Shown here piece after piece: positions 39,867 through 39,947 of a stretch of DNA of 39,947 bases. The position numbers were made by a program, and so were the translations under genes. The DNA is from an uncultured Clostridia bacterium. GTDB lineage: Bacteria; Bacillota; Clostridia; Oscillospirales; Oscillospiraceae. Positions within the stretch are counted from its first letter, which is position 1, and every line of letters starts with the position of its first letter. Below the pieces are notes generated by a model. The model saw only the letters and a list, made by a program, of their open reading frames with translations. It was not told where the DNA came from and searched no databases. The DNA lies in contig CAMFBN010000022.1 in assembly GCA_945948535.1 (NCBI GenBank), positions 1 to 39,947 of the forward strand, given 5' to 3'.

Positions 39867-39947
39867 GAGTGGAGAGTTAAGAGTGGAGAGTTAAGAGTGG
39901 AGAGTTAAGAGTGGAGAGTTAAGAGTGGAGAGTTAAGAGTGGAGAGT
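39848..39947. repeat. Tandem GAGAGTTAAGAGTG array, continues beyond window
   Basis: About seven copies of the 14-base unit GAGTTAAGAGTGGA from the end of the hydrolase gene to the window edge. It is the same vocabulary as the left array of element 36299-36434, so probably another GAGTGTGGA-type element begins here. The hydrolase stop (39864-39866, TAA) lies within the first unit. Confidence 0.85.

Noticed and set aside
39848..39947. Regularly repeated units resembling a CRISPR array (also at 32019-32112, 35616-35720, 36299-36365)
   Set aside because: Units are 7-14 bases, directly adjacent without unique spacers, and no cas genes are near. They are tandem arrays of the modular elements.

Overview
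The window looks like chromosomal DNA of a GC-rich Clostridia member (Bacillota), most likely an Oscillospiraceae/Ruminococcaceae-type gut anaerobe. The grounds are AGGAGG-type ribosome sites, Gram-positive division genes (sepF, divIVA), a T-box leader on ileS, lipoprotein-anchored ABC importers and a high density of short palindromic intergenic repeats. The species cannot be named from the sequence alone. No phage, plasmid, transposase gene or CRISPR array is visible.

Layout. 1-3991: the 5' part of nagA (leftward), diverging from a small envelope operon (anchored exported protein, phosphodiester-glycosidase protein, Lgt-family membrane protein, and the remnant of a deleted phosphotransferase-like gene). 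4271-9931: ROK glucokinase, pgi, a P-loop protein, a MATE exporter and an amidohydrolase. 10013-11098: a DUF4304-like protein and tRNA-Tyr and tRNA-Thr. 11207-24873: a long leftward housekeeping block, in transcription order miaB, mutS, CPBP protease, mutL, miaA, hfq, yggS, sepF, divIVA, T-box, ileS. 25072-30581: a leftward amino-acid import operon. 30719-31951: ThrE-type exporter. 32354-34325: a secreted repeat protein with its own promoter and structured leader. 34736-39866: DegV, an HxlR regulator, a copper-type P1B ATPase with a second metal-binding domain, and an alpha/beta hydrolase.

The most interesting system is the import operon. A strong promoter (30553-30581) is followed by a 35-residue leader ORF containing six Cys codons (three consecutive UGU), then an intrinsic terminator whose 5' arm is complementary over 10 nt to a segment just downstream of the Cys run. 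This is the layout of ribosome-mediated transcription attenuation sensing Cys-tRNA. The first structural gene is one lipoprotein that fuses a CjaA/cysteine-type family-3 binding domain to a complete MetQ/NlpA domain. It is followed by metN (short form), metI, two HisM-type permeases and a GlnQ-type ATPase, that is, two importers served by one two-headed receptor. Sequence and context suggest coordinated cysteine and methionine uptake under cysteine control.

A second theme is a family of short non-coding elements of about 90-190 bp in most large intergenic gaps. At least three classes differ in their terminal short tandem repeats but share an internal hairpin module. One sits between the T-box terminator and the ileS start. 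Another palindrome lies inside the linker-coding part of mutL.
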